Shown here: positions 17,262 through 25,485 of the stretch, in pieces
Position numbering within the stretch: the first letter of the stretch is position 1
Layout: the number at the start of each line of letters is the position of its first letter
NCBI GenBank assembly: GCA_035644395.1
Contig: DASQOR010000028.1
Coordinates: 214,178 to 278,177 of the forward strand
Source: JBGPLJ01 sp035644395
GTDB lineage: Bacteria > Pseudomonadota > Gammaproteobacteria > Steroidobacterales > Steroidobacteraceae
DNA length: 64,000 bases
Direction: 5' to 3'
Notes under the pieces: model-generated
Told to the model about the DNA's origin: nothing
The model's database searches: none
The model's input: only the letters and a program-made list of their open reading frames with translations
Program-made: the position numbers and the translations under genes

Positions 17262-18170
17262 GTGACAATACCCTACGAAGCTGCCGTCGCGCAGCTCAGG
17301 CGCTCCTTCCTGCGGCAGCGGCCGCTCAGGGCGGGTTCGCTCATCATCACGCTCTTCGGCGACTCGATCGCGCCGCGGGGCGGCGAGATTTCGCTCGCGA
17401 GCCTCATAGCCGTGCTCGCCTCCTTCGGCCTGACGGAGCGCCTCGTCCGCACGGCGGTCGGGCGGCTCGCGCAGGAGGGCTGGCTCGCCGCCAAACGCGA
17501 GGGCCGCCTGAGCTTCTATGGCCTCACCCGGGTGGGTAGCGAGCGTTTCGCCGAGGCAACCCGGCGCATCTATGCAGCACCGCCCGCCCGCTGGCGCGGA
17601 CGCTGGACGCTGGTACTCGCCAACGCGCGCGGGAGCAAGGCCCTCCGCGATGACCTTGAATGGCTCGGCTTCGGCCAGCTCGCCACGGGAACCCTTGCCC
17701 ATCCGGACACTGACATGCAGCGCGTGCGCCGTGAAATGCGCGATCCGGCGCTCCTCGATGACGCCTTGATCCTGACGGCCAATGCCAGCGCGGCCGGCGC
17801 CGACCAGCAACTCATCGAGCGCGGCTGGAACCTCGCGGACCTCGAACGCCGCTACCGCCGCTTCGTCGCGCTCTTCGGGCCGCTGCTCGAAGCCGTCGCG
17901 GCGCGCGCGTCCCCTGCGCCAGAAGCGAGCCTCGTGGCCCGCACGCTCCTCATTCACGAGTACCGCCGCGTCCACCTGCGCGATCCCCTGCTGCCGCGAA
18001 ACCTGTTGCCGGCAGACTGGGCCGGATCCGCTGCCTACGAGTTATGCCGGAAGCTGTACGGGCTCGTGTACCGGGCCGCGGACCGGCACCTCGATGCCGT
18101 GGCGTCGACTCGCCGGGGACGTCTGCCCGCAGCGGGCGCCGACCTGCATCGCCGTTTCGGCCACCGATAG
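17262..18170 (+). CDS. paaX: PaaX-family transcriptional repressor
   Basis: A 302-residue regulator with an N-terminal winged helix (about 18-90; SLIITLFGDSIAPRGGEISL, LTERLVRTAVGRLAQEGWL) and the PaaX central and C-terminal domains (RRIYAAPPARWRGRWTLVL, LIHEYRRVHLRDPLLPRNLL). In studied bacteria PaaX represses paa genes until phenylacetyl-CoA binds. It begins with GTG at 17262, seven bases after one arm of the inverted repeat, so autoregulation is likely. It is transcribed away from paaABCDE and is followed by cysD. Confidence 0.94.
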   Translation: MTIPYEAAVAQLRRSFLRQRPLRAGSLIITLFGDSIAPRGGEISLASLIAVLASFGLTERLVRTAVGRLAQEGWLAAKREGRLSFYGLTRVGSERFAEATRRIYAAPPARWRGRWTLVLANARGSKALRDDLEWLGFGQLATGTLAHPDTDMQRVRREMRDPALLDDALILTANASAAGADQQLIERGWNLADLERRYRRFVALFGPLLEAVAARASPAPEASLVARTLLIHEYRRVHLRDPLLPRNLLPADWAGSAAYELCRKLYGLVYRAADRHLDAVASTRRGRLPAAGADLHRRFGHR

Positions 18171-18290
18171 CCCGGGCCCGGCCGCGGCAGGCGCGGCATA
18201 GGCCTATAACCATTGATATGCCTGCGCTGGGTCCGCGCTTGTAGACTTGCCGGGCCGGAGCGGCCGCAGCTGCGACAGTCGAGGTTCCCG

Positions 18291-19190
18291 ATGCCGTTGA
18301 CGCATCTCGAGCGCCTGGAAGCCGAGAGCATCCACATCCTGCGAGAGGTGGTCGCCGAGTGCGACCGGCCGGTCATGCTGTATTCGATCGGCAAGGACAG
18401 CGCCGTGATGCTGCATCTCGCCCTCAAGGCATTCCGTCCCGCGAAGCCGCCCTTCCCGCTCCTGCACGTCGACACCACGTGGAAGTTTCGCGAGATGATC
18501 GCGTTCCGCGACCGGCGGGTTGCCGAGCTCGGGCTCGACCTGCTGGTGCACGTGAATCCGGAAGGCAAGGCTCGCGGCATCAATCCGATCACGCACGGTT
18601 CGGCCGTGCACACCGACGCGATGAAGACGCAGGCCCTGAAGCAGGCGCTCGAGCTGCACGGCTTCGATGCGGCGTTCGGCGGGGCGCGGCGCGACGAAGA
18701 GAAGTCGCGAGCCAAGGAGCGCATCTTCTCCTTCCGCTCCGCCCAGCACCGCTGGGACCCGAAGCGCCAGCGGCCCGAACTCTGGCGCGTCTACAACACG
18801 CGTAAGCACAAGGGTGAGAGCCTGCGCGTCTTTCCGCTCTCGAACTGGACCGAGCTCGACGTGTGGCAGTACATCCACCGCGAGAACATCCCGATCGTGC
18901 CGCTCTATTTCGCGAAGTCCCGCCCGGTGGTGAAGCGCAACGGCGGCCTGATCCTGGTCGACGACGAGCGTCTGCCGCTCGCGCCCGGCGAGCGTCCGGT
19001 CATGAAGATGGTGCGATTTCGGACGCTCGGCTGCTATCCGCTGACGGCAGCGATCGAGAGCACGGCGGATACGCTGCCGGCCATCATCCAGGAGATGCTG
19101 CTGACGACGACTTCCGAGCGGCAGGGGCGCGTCATCGACCACGACGCTTCGGCGTCGATGGAGAAGAAGAAACAGGAAGGCTACTTCTGA
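18291..19190 (+). CDS. cysD: Sulfate adenylyltransferase subunit 2
   Basis: The 299-residue PP-loop subunit forms adenosine 5'-phosphosulfate from ATP and sulfate. YSIGKDSAVMLHLALKAF is the ATP-pyrophosphatase loop, FGGARRDEEKSRAKER and the C-terminal RFRTLGCYPLT region are conserved in CysD. ATG at 18291 (MPLTHLERLE) is chosen over an upstream in-frame ATG because family members start here. The TGA overlaps the next ATG by one base (TGATG), coupling it to cysNC. The 120 bases upstream include a 10-base palindrome ATAGGCCTAT, but no firm promoter was identified. Confidence 0.95.
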   Translation: MPLTHLERLEAESIHILREVVAECDRPVMLYSIGKDSAVMLHLALKAFRPAKPPFPLLHVDTTWKFREMIAFRDRRVAELGLDLLVHVNPEGKARGINPITHGSAVHTDAMKTQALKQALELHGFDAAFGGARRDEEKSRAKERIFSFRSAQHRWDPKRQRPELWRVYNTRKHKGESLRVFPLSNWTELDVWQYIHRENIPIVPLYFAKSRPVVKRNGGLILVDDERLPLAPGERPVMKMVRFRTLGCYPLTAAIESTADTLPAIIQEMLLTTTSERQGRVIDHDASASMEKKKQEGYF

Positions 19191-21118
19191 TGGCGCACCG
19201 GTCGGCTCTCATCGCGGGCGACATCCTGGATTACCTCGACTCGCAGGAGCACAAGGGGCTGCTCCGCTTCATGACCTGCGGCAGCGTCGATGACGGCAAG
19301 TCGACGCTCATCGGGCGCCTCCTCTACGAATCGAAGCTCATCTTCGAGGACCAGCTTGCCGCGGTCGCGGCGGATTCGAAGAAGGTCGGCACCCAGGGCG
19401 GGGAACTCGACCTTGCGCTCCTCGTCGACGGCCTCGCCGCCGAGCGGGAACAAGGCATCACGATCGACGTCGCCTACCGCTTCTTCTCGACCGAGAAGCG
19501 CAAGTTCATCGTCGCCGATACGCCGGGCCATGAGCAGTACACCCGCAACATGGTGACGGCCGCTTCGAATTCCGACGCCGCCGTGGTGCTGGTCGACGCG
19601 CGCAAGGGCGTGCTGACACAGACCCGCCGCCACAGCTACATCCTTGCGCTCCTCGGCATCCGGCACGTGATCCTAGCGGTCAACAAGATGGACACGATCG
19701 GCTACGCCGAAGCGGCCTTCGCGACCATTGTCGCCGACTTCCGGAAATTCGCGGACGAGATCGGCATCAGGGACGTCGCGGCCATTCCGCTGTCGGCCCT
19801 CAAGGGCGACAACGTCATCACGGCGAGCCCGGCCATGCCCTGGTACTGCGGACCGACGTTCCTGGGTTGCCTCGAGGCGCTTGCAGTCAGCGAATCGCTC
19901 GATGCGCAAGCGCTGCGGTTTCCCATCCAGTGGGTCAACCGGCCAAGCCAGGACTTTCGCGGCTATTGCGGCATGGTCGCGAGCGGCACCCTGCGCAAAG
20001 GCGACCGCTTGCGCGCGCTGCCTTCGGGCCGGGAGAGCAACGTTGCCCGCATTCTCGGCCCGCGGGGCGATCTCGAGCGTGCGGTCGCCGGCCAGTCAGT
20101 CACAGTGACCCTGACCGACGAAATCGACATCAGCCGCGGCGACGTGCTTGCGGCGGCGGAATCGCCGCCAGCCATCGCGGACCAGTTCCAGGCGACGGTC
20201 ATCTGGATGCATGAGGAGCCGATGCTTCCCGGCCGGCCGTACCTCCTCAAGATCGGCACGCGCATGGTCACTGCGAGCATCACCTCGCCCAAATACAAGG
20301 TGAACGTCAACACGCTCGAGCACCTGGCGGCGAAGCAGCTCGAGCTGAACGAGATCGGCGTCTGCAACCTGAGCGTCGACCGGCCGATTCCGTTCGACGC
20401 CTACGCCGACAACCGCGACATGGGCGGCTTCGTCCTCATCGACCGGCTGAGCAACGACACGCTCGGCGCCGGACTCCTCCACTTCGCGCTGCGCCGCGCC
20501 GACAACATCCACTGGCAGGCGCTCGACGTGAACAAGACCGCGCGCGCGCGCGTCAAGGGCCAGCGCTCGTGCATCCTGTGGTTCACCGGCCTCTCGGGCG
20601 CCGGCAAGTCGACCATCGCCAATCTCATCGAGAGGCGCCTGCACGCGCTCGGACGCCACACCTACATCCTCGACGGCGACAACGTCCGCCACGGGCTCAA
20701 CAAGGATCTCGGCTTCACGGACGCCGACCGCGTCGAGAACATCCGGCGGGTCGCCGAAGTCTCGCGCCTGATGGTGGATGCCGGGCTCATCGTCATCGTG
20801 TCGTTCATCTCGCCGTTCCGCGCCGAGAGGCGCATGGCGCGCGAGCTCGTCGGTCCCGGCGAGTTCCTCGAGGTGTTCGTGGATACGCCGCTCGCGGATG
20901 CGGAAAAGCGCGACGTCAAGGGGCTTTATGCGAAGGCGCGCCGGGGGGAGCTCAAGAACTTCACCGGCATCGACTCGCCCTACGAGCCGCCGGAGCACCC
21001 GGAAATGCACATCGACACGACGCAGATTGGACCGGACGAAGCTGCGCAGGCCGTGGTCGCGGCCCTCGAGCGCGCCGGCATCCTGGCGCCAGCGACCGAC
21101 GACCAATGGTCGTTGTAG
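19190..21118 (+). CDS. cysNC: Sulfate adenylyltransferase subunit 1 / adenylylsulfate kinase fusion
   Basis: A 642-residue fusion. The N-terminal GTPase of the EF-Tu type has GSVDDGKST (31-39), DTPGHEQY (110-117) and NKMD, and stimulates CysD. The C-terminal kinase starts with GLSGAGKST (about 466-474) and phosphorylates APS to PAPS, the sulfur donor for reduction or sulfation. The DGDNVRHGLNKDLGF motif is the APS-kinase signature. It ends two bases before the convergent MetE-like stop. The next genes of assimilation (PAPS reductase, sulfite reductase) are not in the window. Confidence 0.95.
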   Translation: MAHRSALIAGDILDYLDSQEHKGLLRFMTCGSVDDGKSTLIGRLLYESKLIFEDQLAAVAADSKKVGTQGGELDLALLVDGLAAEREQGITIDVAYRFFSTEKRKFIVADTPGHEQYTRNMVTAASNSDAAVVLVDARKGVLTQTRRHSYILALLGIRHVILAVNKMDTIGYAEAAFATIVADFRKFADEIGIRDVAAIPLSALKGDNVITASPAMPWYCGPTFLGCLEALAVSESLDAQALRFPIQWVNRPSQDFRGYCGMVASGTLRKGDRLRALPSGRESNVARILGPRGDLERAVAGQSVTVTLTDEIDISRGDVLAAAESPPAIADQFQATVIWMHEEPMLPGRPYLLKIGTRMVTASITSPKYKVNVNTLEHLAAKQLELNEIGVCNLSVDRPIPFDAYADNRDMGGFVLIDRLSNDTLGAGLLHFALRRADNIHWQALDVNKTARARVKGQRSCILWFTGLSGAGKSTIANLIERRLHALGRHTYILDGDNVRHGLNKDLGFTDADRVENIRRVAEVSRLMVDAGLIVIVSFISPFRAERRMARELVGPGEFLEVFVDTPLADAEKRDVKGLYAKARRGELKNFTGIDSPYEPPEHPEMHIDTTQIGPDEAAQAVVAALERAGILAPATDDQWSL

Positions 21119-21120
21119 GG

Positions 21121-22209
21121 CTAGCCCCAGACCTCTCGGGCCACTTCCACGACGAGTTCGAGTTTGCGCCACTGCTCCGCTTCGGAGAGCGCATTGCCAT
21201 GGTGAGTGCTCGAGAAGCCGCACTGCGGTGAGAGGCAGAGGTTCTCGAGCGGAACGAACCGGGCCGCCGCATCGATGCGCCGCTGGAGGACGTCCTTGCT
21301 TTCGATCGCGCCGACCTTGGTCGTCACGAGGCCGAGGACGATCTTCTTGGTGCGCGGCAGGTAGCGGAGCGGCTCGAAACCGCCGGCGCGTTCATCGTCG
21401 AACTCCATGAAGAAGCCGTCGACGTCGCTCGAGAACATGGCTTGCGCCACGTCTTCATAGCCGCCCTCAGCCACCCAGGAACTTTTGAAATTGCCCCGGC
21501 AGGTGTGCATGGTGACGACCATGTCCGCCGGCCGGTCGACCAGGGCCGCGTTGATCACACTCGCGTAAGTGCGTGGGAGCTTCGACGGATCGTCGCCGTT
21601 GGCCGTGCAGGTAGCGCGGACCTTTGGATCGCAGAGGTAGGCGAACGCGACGTCGTCGAGCTGCAGGTAGTGGCAGCCGGCGGCCGCGAAGTCCGCGATC
21701 GCACGCCGGTACGCGAGACCAAGGTCCAGCCAGAATTCGTCGAGATCCGGATAGGCCGCCTGCGAAACCCCCTTGCGGCCTGCGCGAAGGTGCAGCATCG
21801 AAGGCGACGGGATGGTGAATTTCGCCGTGCGCTCCGTGCTGGCCTTCAGGAAGCCGAAATCCTCGATGAGGAGGGGCCGCGTGATGCGCACACGTCCGGT
21901 GACCGTCGCGATCGGCGGTTGCTCTTCCGTGTGGCCGAACTTCGGGCCGGGGTTTTCGGCGATCGAGACGCCTTCGATCCGGCGCAGGAAGTCGATATGC
22001 CACCAGTCACGGCGCAGCTCGCCATCGGTGATGCCCTCGAGCCCGATCGACTCCTGCCGGGCGACGACCGCACGAATCGCCTGGTCCTCCGCCTGCCGCA
22101 GGTCCGCAGCCGACAGCCGCCCATCGCGGAATCCCCGCCGCGCATCGATGAGCGACTGCGGGCGCAACAGGCTTCCCACCTGATCGGCGCGAAACGGTGG
22201 CTTCATCAT
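21121..22209 (-). CDS. MetE-like cobalamin-independent methionine synthase family protein
   Basis: A 362-residue protein equal to the catalytic C-terminal barrel of MetE, without its N-terminal domain (YxjG/YxjH-like). Start MKPPFRADQVGSLLRP, the GLEGITDGELRRDWWH stretch, the zinc-site VTMHTCRGNF and the later LCLSPQCGFSSTH are conserved. The methyl donor and acceptor of such short forms are often not methyl-folate and homocysteine as in full MetE. Its first ATG overlaps the hpaR stop (ATGATGA) with GGGGAGA just before it, so it is co-translated with hpaR. A role linked to homoprotocatechuate use would be new; the overlap may only be chance order. Confidence 0.82.
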   Translation of the reverse strand: MMKPPFRADQVGSLLRPQSLIDARRGFRDGRLSAADLRQAEDQAIRAVVARQESIGLEGITDGELRRDWWHIDFLRRIEGVSIAENPGPKFGHTEEQPPIATVTGRVRITRPLLIEDFGFLKASTERTAKFTIPSPSMLHLRAGRKGVSQAAYPDLDEFWLDLGLAYRRAIADFAAAGCHYLQLDDVAFAYLCDPKVRATCTANGDDPSKLPRTYASVINAALVDRPADMVVTMHTCRGNFKSSWVAEGGYEDVAQAMFSSDVDGFFMEFDDERAGGFEPLRYLPRTKKIVLGLVTTKVGAIESKDVLQRRIDAAARFVPLENLCLSPQCGFSSTHHGNALSEAEQWRKLELVVEVAREVWG

Positions 22210-22643
22210 CGTCTCCCCTCGTTGGCGAGCGCTTTCTCGAGCGCCGCCAGCATGGCAAAGAGCGCCTGGAGCCTGCGCTCCCCGAAAAGCCGCGCAATGC
22301 GCCGGTAGCCCGCTTCCGAGCCGCTCGCACCGTCGGCGAGCATACGCACGCCGCGCGCTGTCAGCATCACGACCTGCCGGCGCCGGTCGCCGGCCCCGCG
22401 CCGGCGACTGATGAACCCCGCCCGTTCGAGATCCTTGAGGATGCGGGTGAGACTCGGCGCGAGCAGCACGGCGCGCCGCGCCAGCGTCGTCACGTCGAGG
22501 CTGCCGGCGCTGTGCAGCACCCGCAGCACCCGCCATTGCTGCTCGGTCACCTCGAGCGTGCGCAAATGGGGGCGGAAGTGCTGCATGGCGGCTTCCCGCG
22601 CGCGCATCAGCGCGAGCGGCAGGGATTTGGACACGTCGCGCAT
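22206..22643 (-). CDS. hpaR: MarR-family regulator of homoprotocatechuate catabolism
   Basis: A 145-residue MarR winged-helix protein. RAREAAMQHFRPHLRTLEVTEQQWRVLRVL is very like E. coli HpaR, given here only in part as LTEQQWR-type helix, and the wing RRRGAGDRRRQVVML follows. The start is uncertain: two in-frame ATGs upstream (22688 and 22730) lie inside palindromic repeats that look like operators, so ATG 22643 (MRDVSKSLPLAL), which matches the family N-terminus, is chosen. It is divergent from hpaG1 and should repress that operon until homoprotocatechuate or 4-hydroxyphenylacetate is present. It is coupled to the MetE-like gene. Confidence 0.86.
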   Translation of the reverse strand: MRDVSKSLPLALMRAREAAMQHFRPHLRTLEVTEQQWRVLRVLHSAGSLDVTTLARRAVLLAPSLTRILKDLERAGFISRRRGAGDRRRQVVMLTARGVRMLADGASGSEAGYRRIARLFGERRLQALFAMLAALEKALANEGRR

Positions 22644-22681
22644 CCTCACCCGCACGGGTACGGAGCGCCTCTTGCCGATGC

Positions 22682-22693
22682 TTAACATGTTAA
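22682..22693. promoter_or_regulatory. Operator copy 1 (hpaR side)
   Basis: TTAACATGTTAA is a perfect 12-base palindrome. A longer 17-base stretch, GATGCTTAACATGTTAA, is repeated exactly at 22719-22735. This copy lies about 40 bases upstream of the chosen hpaR start and could cover its promoter, giving autoregulation by HpaR. Binding by HpaR is inferred from position and symmetry. Confidence 0.7.
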
Positions 22694-22701
22694 TGGGCTG
22701 C

Positions 22702-22730
22702 TTGGCTTTGCCTTGGCAGATGCTTAACAT
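22702..22730 (+). promoter_or_regulatory. Candidate promoter of the hpaG1-hpaE operon
   Basis: TTGGCT at 22702-22707 and TAACAT at 22725-22730 are spaced by 17 bases, each matching four of six consensus positions. The -10 box lies inside operator copy 2, so a bound repressor would block polymerase. Predicted transcription start is near 22737, only a few bases before the GTG at 22742 and about 11-14 bases before the ATGs at 22748 and 22751. Confidence 0.5.
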
Positions 22731-22735
22731 GTTAA
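22724..22735. promoter_or_regulatory. Operator copy 2 (hpaG1 side)
   Basis: The second perfect copy of the TTAACATGTTAA palindrome starts 42 bases after the first, about four helical turns, so both sites face the same side of the DNA and could be bound cooperatively. It overlaps the predicted -10 box of the catabolic operon. E. coli HpaR also uses two operators between hpaR and hpaG, as I recall, which fits this arrangement. Confidence 0.72.
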
Positions 22736-22741
22736 CCTACC

Positions 22742-23428
22742 GTGGACATGATGCGATACCCCGACGGCATCGAGCGCCCGCCCCCGCCGGCCCGGCAAGT
22801 CTGTGGCGCGCTGCTCAACTACCGCGCCGACCTTGCGGGCCTCGGCGAGCGCATGCGGGCCGCGCCCTACCAGGCGCCGCCGCGCGCCCCGGTCCTCTAT
22901 CTCAAGCCACGCAACACCTGGATCGCGGGCGGCGACCCGATCCCCCTGCCCTTCAATGCGCAGCGCCTCTGTGTCGGCGCAACCTTGGGTCTCGTGTTCG
23001 GGCGCACCTGCGTGCGCGCCACCGAAGCGACGGCCGCAGGTTTCCTCGCAGGGCTCTGCGTCATCAACGACGCCTGCCTGCCGCACGAAGTCATATTCCG
23101 GCCCGCTATCGAGGAGCGTTGCCGGGACGGCTTCTGCCCCATCGGCCCATCGGGCCCGATGCCCGCCGTGGGGCTCGCTGCGAGCTGGCGCATGCGAACG
23201 TACGTGAATGGCGAACTGCGAGGCGACTGGTGCACGGGTGAGTGCGTGCGCTCGGCCGCCCGGCTGATCGCAGACGTCTCGGAATTCATGAGCTTTCATC
23301 CCGGCGACATCCTGATGCTCGGCACGCCCAGGGACCTGCCGGTTGCCACCGCCGGCGACCGGGTTGCCGTCGAAGTCGAGGGCGTTGCCCGGCTCGAGAA
23401 TCCGATCGTTCGGGAGGACGCCCGGTGA
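22742..23428 (+). CDS. hpaG1: Homoprotocatechuate pathway isomerase/decarboxylase, N-terminal-type subunit
   Basis: A 228-residue FAH-superfamily protein equivalent to the N-terminal half of E. coli HpaG/HpcE. KPRNTWIAGGDPIPLP, CRDGFCPIGPSGPM and FHPGDILMLGTP match that half. It lacks the ExE metal motif seen in hpaG2, as does the E. coli N-terminal half from memory. Together the two proteins should decarboxylate the OPET intermediate and isomerise the product. The annotated start is GTG at 22742; ATG 22748 or 22751 is equally possible and no ribosome site is clear. First gene of the catabolic operon. Confidence 0.87.
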   Translation: MDMMRYPDGIERPPPPARQVCGALLNYRADLAGLGERMRAAPYQAPPRAPVLYLKPRNTWIAGGDPIPLPFNAQRLCVGATLGLVFGRTCVRATEATAAGFLAGLCVINDACLPHEVIFRPAIEERCRDGFCPIGPSGPMPAVGLAASWRMRTYVNGELRGDWCTGECVRSAARLIADVSEFMSFHPGDILMLGTPRDLPVATAGDRVAVEVEGVARLENPIVREDAR

Positions 23429-24192
23429 AGCGCGGCCGAGTCGCCTACGCGGGCGCCATTCACGGCTGCGAGCCGCATGAGCGCGGCCTGCGCCTCGATG
23501 ACGGCCGTGTCCTCGCTGAAACCGAGGTCGTGTGGCTGACGCCCGTCGAGCTCGGCACTGTCTTTGCCGTCGGGCTCAACTATGCCGACCACGCCCGGGA
23601 GCTCGCCTCCGCGAAACCTGCCGAACCCCTCCTCTTTCTCAAGGGCTTCGGCGCGGTTGCAGGTCATCGAGCGACAACCCGCCGCCCGTCCGGTGTCGAA
23701 TTCATGCACTACGAGTGTGAGCTGGCCGTGGTCATCGGACGAACGGCCAGGCACGTCCCGCGCGACCAGGCGCTGCCGTACGTCGGGGGGTACTCGGTTG
23801 CCAACGACTACGCGATTCGCGACTACCTCGAGAACTACTACCGCCCGAACCTGCGCGTGAAGAACCGCGACGGCTGCACCTTGCTCGGCCCGTGGCTGGT
23901 CGATGCCACCGACGTTGCCGACCCGCAGAATCTGGCCCTCAGGACGGCCGTCAATGGCAAGATCACGCAGCGGGGCAACACCCGTGACATGATCTTCGGC
24001 GTGGCGGAACTCATTGAGTATCTGAGTTCCTTCATGACGCTGGCGCCGGGCGATGTGATCCTGACCGGCACGCCGCAGGGCGTCGTCAATGTCAACGCAG
24101 GCGATGAAGTGGTTACGGAGATCGACGGCATCGGCCGGCTGGTGAACACGCTCGTCGATGACGCCGCGTTCGGGCTCGCGCCTGCGCGCTGA
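23425..24192 (+). CDS. hpaG2: Homoprotocatechuate pathway decarboxylase/isomerase, C-terminal-type subunit
   Basis: A 255-residue FAH-family enzyme equal to the C-terminal half of HpaG. It contains AVGLNYADHARELAS, the metal motif HYECELAVVIGR (Glu-x-Glu) and NDYAIRDYLENYYRPNLRVK, almost as in E. coli. It should bind Mg2+ and catalyse decarboxylation of 5-oxopent-3-ene-1,2,5-tricarboxylate. GTG at 23425 overlaps the hpaG1 stop (GTGA), so the two halves are split genes translated together. Confidence 0.92.
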   Translation: MKRGRVAYAGAIHGCEPHERGLRLDDGRVLAETEVVWLTPVELGTVFAVGLNYADHARELASAKPAEPLLFLKGFGAVAGHRATTRRPSGVEFMHYECELAVVIGRTARHVPRDQALPYVGGYSVANDYAIRDYLENYYRPNLRVKNRDGCTLLGPWLVDATDVADPQNLALRTAVNGKITQRGNTRDMIFGVAELIEYLSSFMTLAPGDVILTGTPQGVVNVNAGDEVVTEIDGIGRLVNTLVDDAAFGLAPAR

Positions 24193-24214
24193 AGGGGACC
24201 GAAGGAGACCGCAC

Positions 24215-25072
24215 GTGGGAAAGCTCGCACTCGCCGCCAAGGTCACGCACGTGCCCTCGCTCTATCTGTCGGAGCTTCCGGGCAAGCACCACGGCTGCCG
24301 GCAAGCCGCGATCGACGGTCACTTCGAGATCGGGCGGCGCTGCCGCGAGCTCGGCGTCGACACCATCGTCGTATTCGACGTCCACTGGCTCGTGAATGCC
24401 GGCTACCACGTCAATTGCGCGCCACAGTTCGAAGGCGTCTACACGAGCAACGAACTGCCGCATTTCATCAAGAACATGCCGTACGCGTTCGAAGGCAACT
24501 CGGCGCTTGGGCGCTTGATCGCCGACACCGCAACGGCGGACGGCGTCTTCACGCGCGCCCACGACGCGACAACCCTGCACCTCGAATACGGAACGCTGGT
24601 GCCCATGCGCTACATGCACATGGACCCGAAGAATCATTTCAGGGTCATTTCGATCGCCGCCTGGTGCGCCTGGCACGAGCTCGAGACGAGCGCCCGCTTC
24701 GGCGCCGCCGTGCTCAAGGCGATCGAGGACAAGTACGATGGCACGGTCGCCGTGCTCGCGAGCGGCTCGCTCTCCCACCGCTTCAACGACGACGGCAGCC
24801 CCGAGGAATCGATCCACCAGATCAGTGACGAATTCTTCCGGCAGGTCGACCTGAAAGTCGTCGAGCTGTGGAAGCGCGGCGACTTCAAGACCTTCATCGA
24901 CATGCTGCCGGCGTACGCGCAACGCTGCGAGGGCGAAGGCGGCATGCACGACACGGCGATGCTGCTGGGTCTGCTCGGCTGGAGCCTTTACGACCGACCG
25001 GTAGAGATCGTCACGGATTACTTCCCGAGCTCGGGCACCGGCCAGATCAACGCGATCTTCCCGGTCAGCTGA
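24215..25072 (+). CDS. hpaD: 3,4-dihydroxyphenylacetate 2,3-dioxygenase
   Basis: The 285-residue extradiol dioxygenase of the LigB type opens the ring of homoprotocatechuate next to its hydroxyl groups. VTHVPSLYLSELPGKHHGC holds N-terminal His ligands and VVFDVHWLVNAGYHVN, SGSLSHRFNDDGS are conserved family segments. A GTG at 24215, preceded by AAGGAGA at a good distance, sets the start and gives the usual length (283 in E. coli, as I recall). The metal is Fe(II) or Mn(II) in the family. Confidence 0.94.
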   Translation: MGKLALAAKVTHVPSLYLSELPGKHHGCRQAAIDGHFEIGRRCRELGVDTIVVFDVHWLVNAGYHVNCAPQFEGVYTSNELPHFIKNMPYAFEGNSALGRLIADTATADGVFTRAHDATTLHLEYGTLVPMRYMHMDPKNHFRVISIAAWCAWHELETSARFGAAVLKAIEDKYDGTVAVLASGSLSHRFNDDGSPEESIHQISDEFFRQVDLKVVELWKRGDFKTFIDMLPAYAQRCEGEGGMHDTAMLLGLLGWSLYDRPVEIVTDYFPSSGTGQINAIFPVS

Positions 25073-25086
25073 GCAAGCGCTTCGCC

Positions 25087-25485
25087 ATGGCGCACCTCAT
25101 CATCGAATACACGGCCAATCTCAAGCCCGAGGCACGGCTCGCGGAGCTCCTCACGAAGGCGAACGACATCATCATCGCCCAGGAGATCGACCGCCACGGG
25201 GTGTTCCCGGTCGGCGGCATTCGTTCGCGGGCGGTGGAGCTCACCGACTACCGCATGGCGGACGGCGCGGCGGACTACGCCTTCGTGCACGCCACCTTCA
25301 AGATCGGCGCGGGCCGCTCCCCTGCCGTCAAGAAAAAGGTCTGCGACGAGCTTTTCGGGATGATGAAGGCGCACTTTGCCGAGCTTTACGCCAGGCGCTA
25401 CCTCGCGCTCTCCCTGGAACTGTACGAGTTCGACGAGGGCGGCACCTACAAGCACAACAACGTGCACGCGAGATTTCGCAAGTGA
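25087..25485 (+). CDS. hpaF: 5-carboxymethyl-2-hydroxymuconate isomerase, Pro1 replaced by Ala
   Basis: A 132-residue tautomerase-fold protein that follows hpaD. MAHLIIEYTANL, GGIRSRAVEL, ADYAFVHATFKIGAGRSP and YKHNNVHARF align clearly with E. coli HpaF. The family works with the free N-terminal proline left after Met removal; here the second codon is GCG (Ala), not Pro, and no proline codon lies near that start. Either the isomerisation is slow or spontaneous, or another base is used. The arginines of GGIRSR are present. The stop overlaps the hpaH start. Confidence 0.88.
   Translation: MAHLIIEYTANLKPEARLAELLTKANDIIIAQEIDRHGVFPVGGIRSRAVELTDYRMADGAADYAFVHATFKIGAGRSPAVKKKVCDELFGMMKAHFAELYARRYLALSLELYEFDEGGTYKHNNVHARFRK

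Noticed and set aside
20540..20560. A run of alternating GCGC within cysNC as a repeat element
   Set aside because: It is a short codon run (Arg/Ala) in the linker before the kinase domain and fits the reading frame; no repeat unit recurs.
22644..22730. Upstream ATG starts for hpaR (22688, 22730)
   Set aside because: Both ATGs are part of the repeated palindrome TTAACATGTTAA. The family N-terminus matches ATG 22643 and a promoter for hpaR must lie in this space.
23296..24246. A 316-codon minus-strand open frame opposite hpaG2
   Set aside because: hpaG2 is highly conserved with E. coli HpaG; the opposite frame shows no domain.
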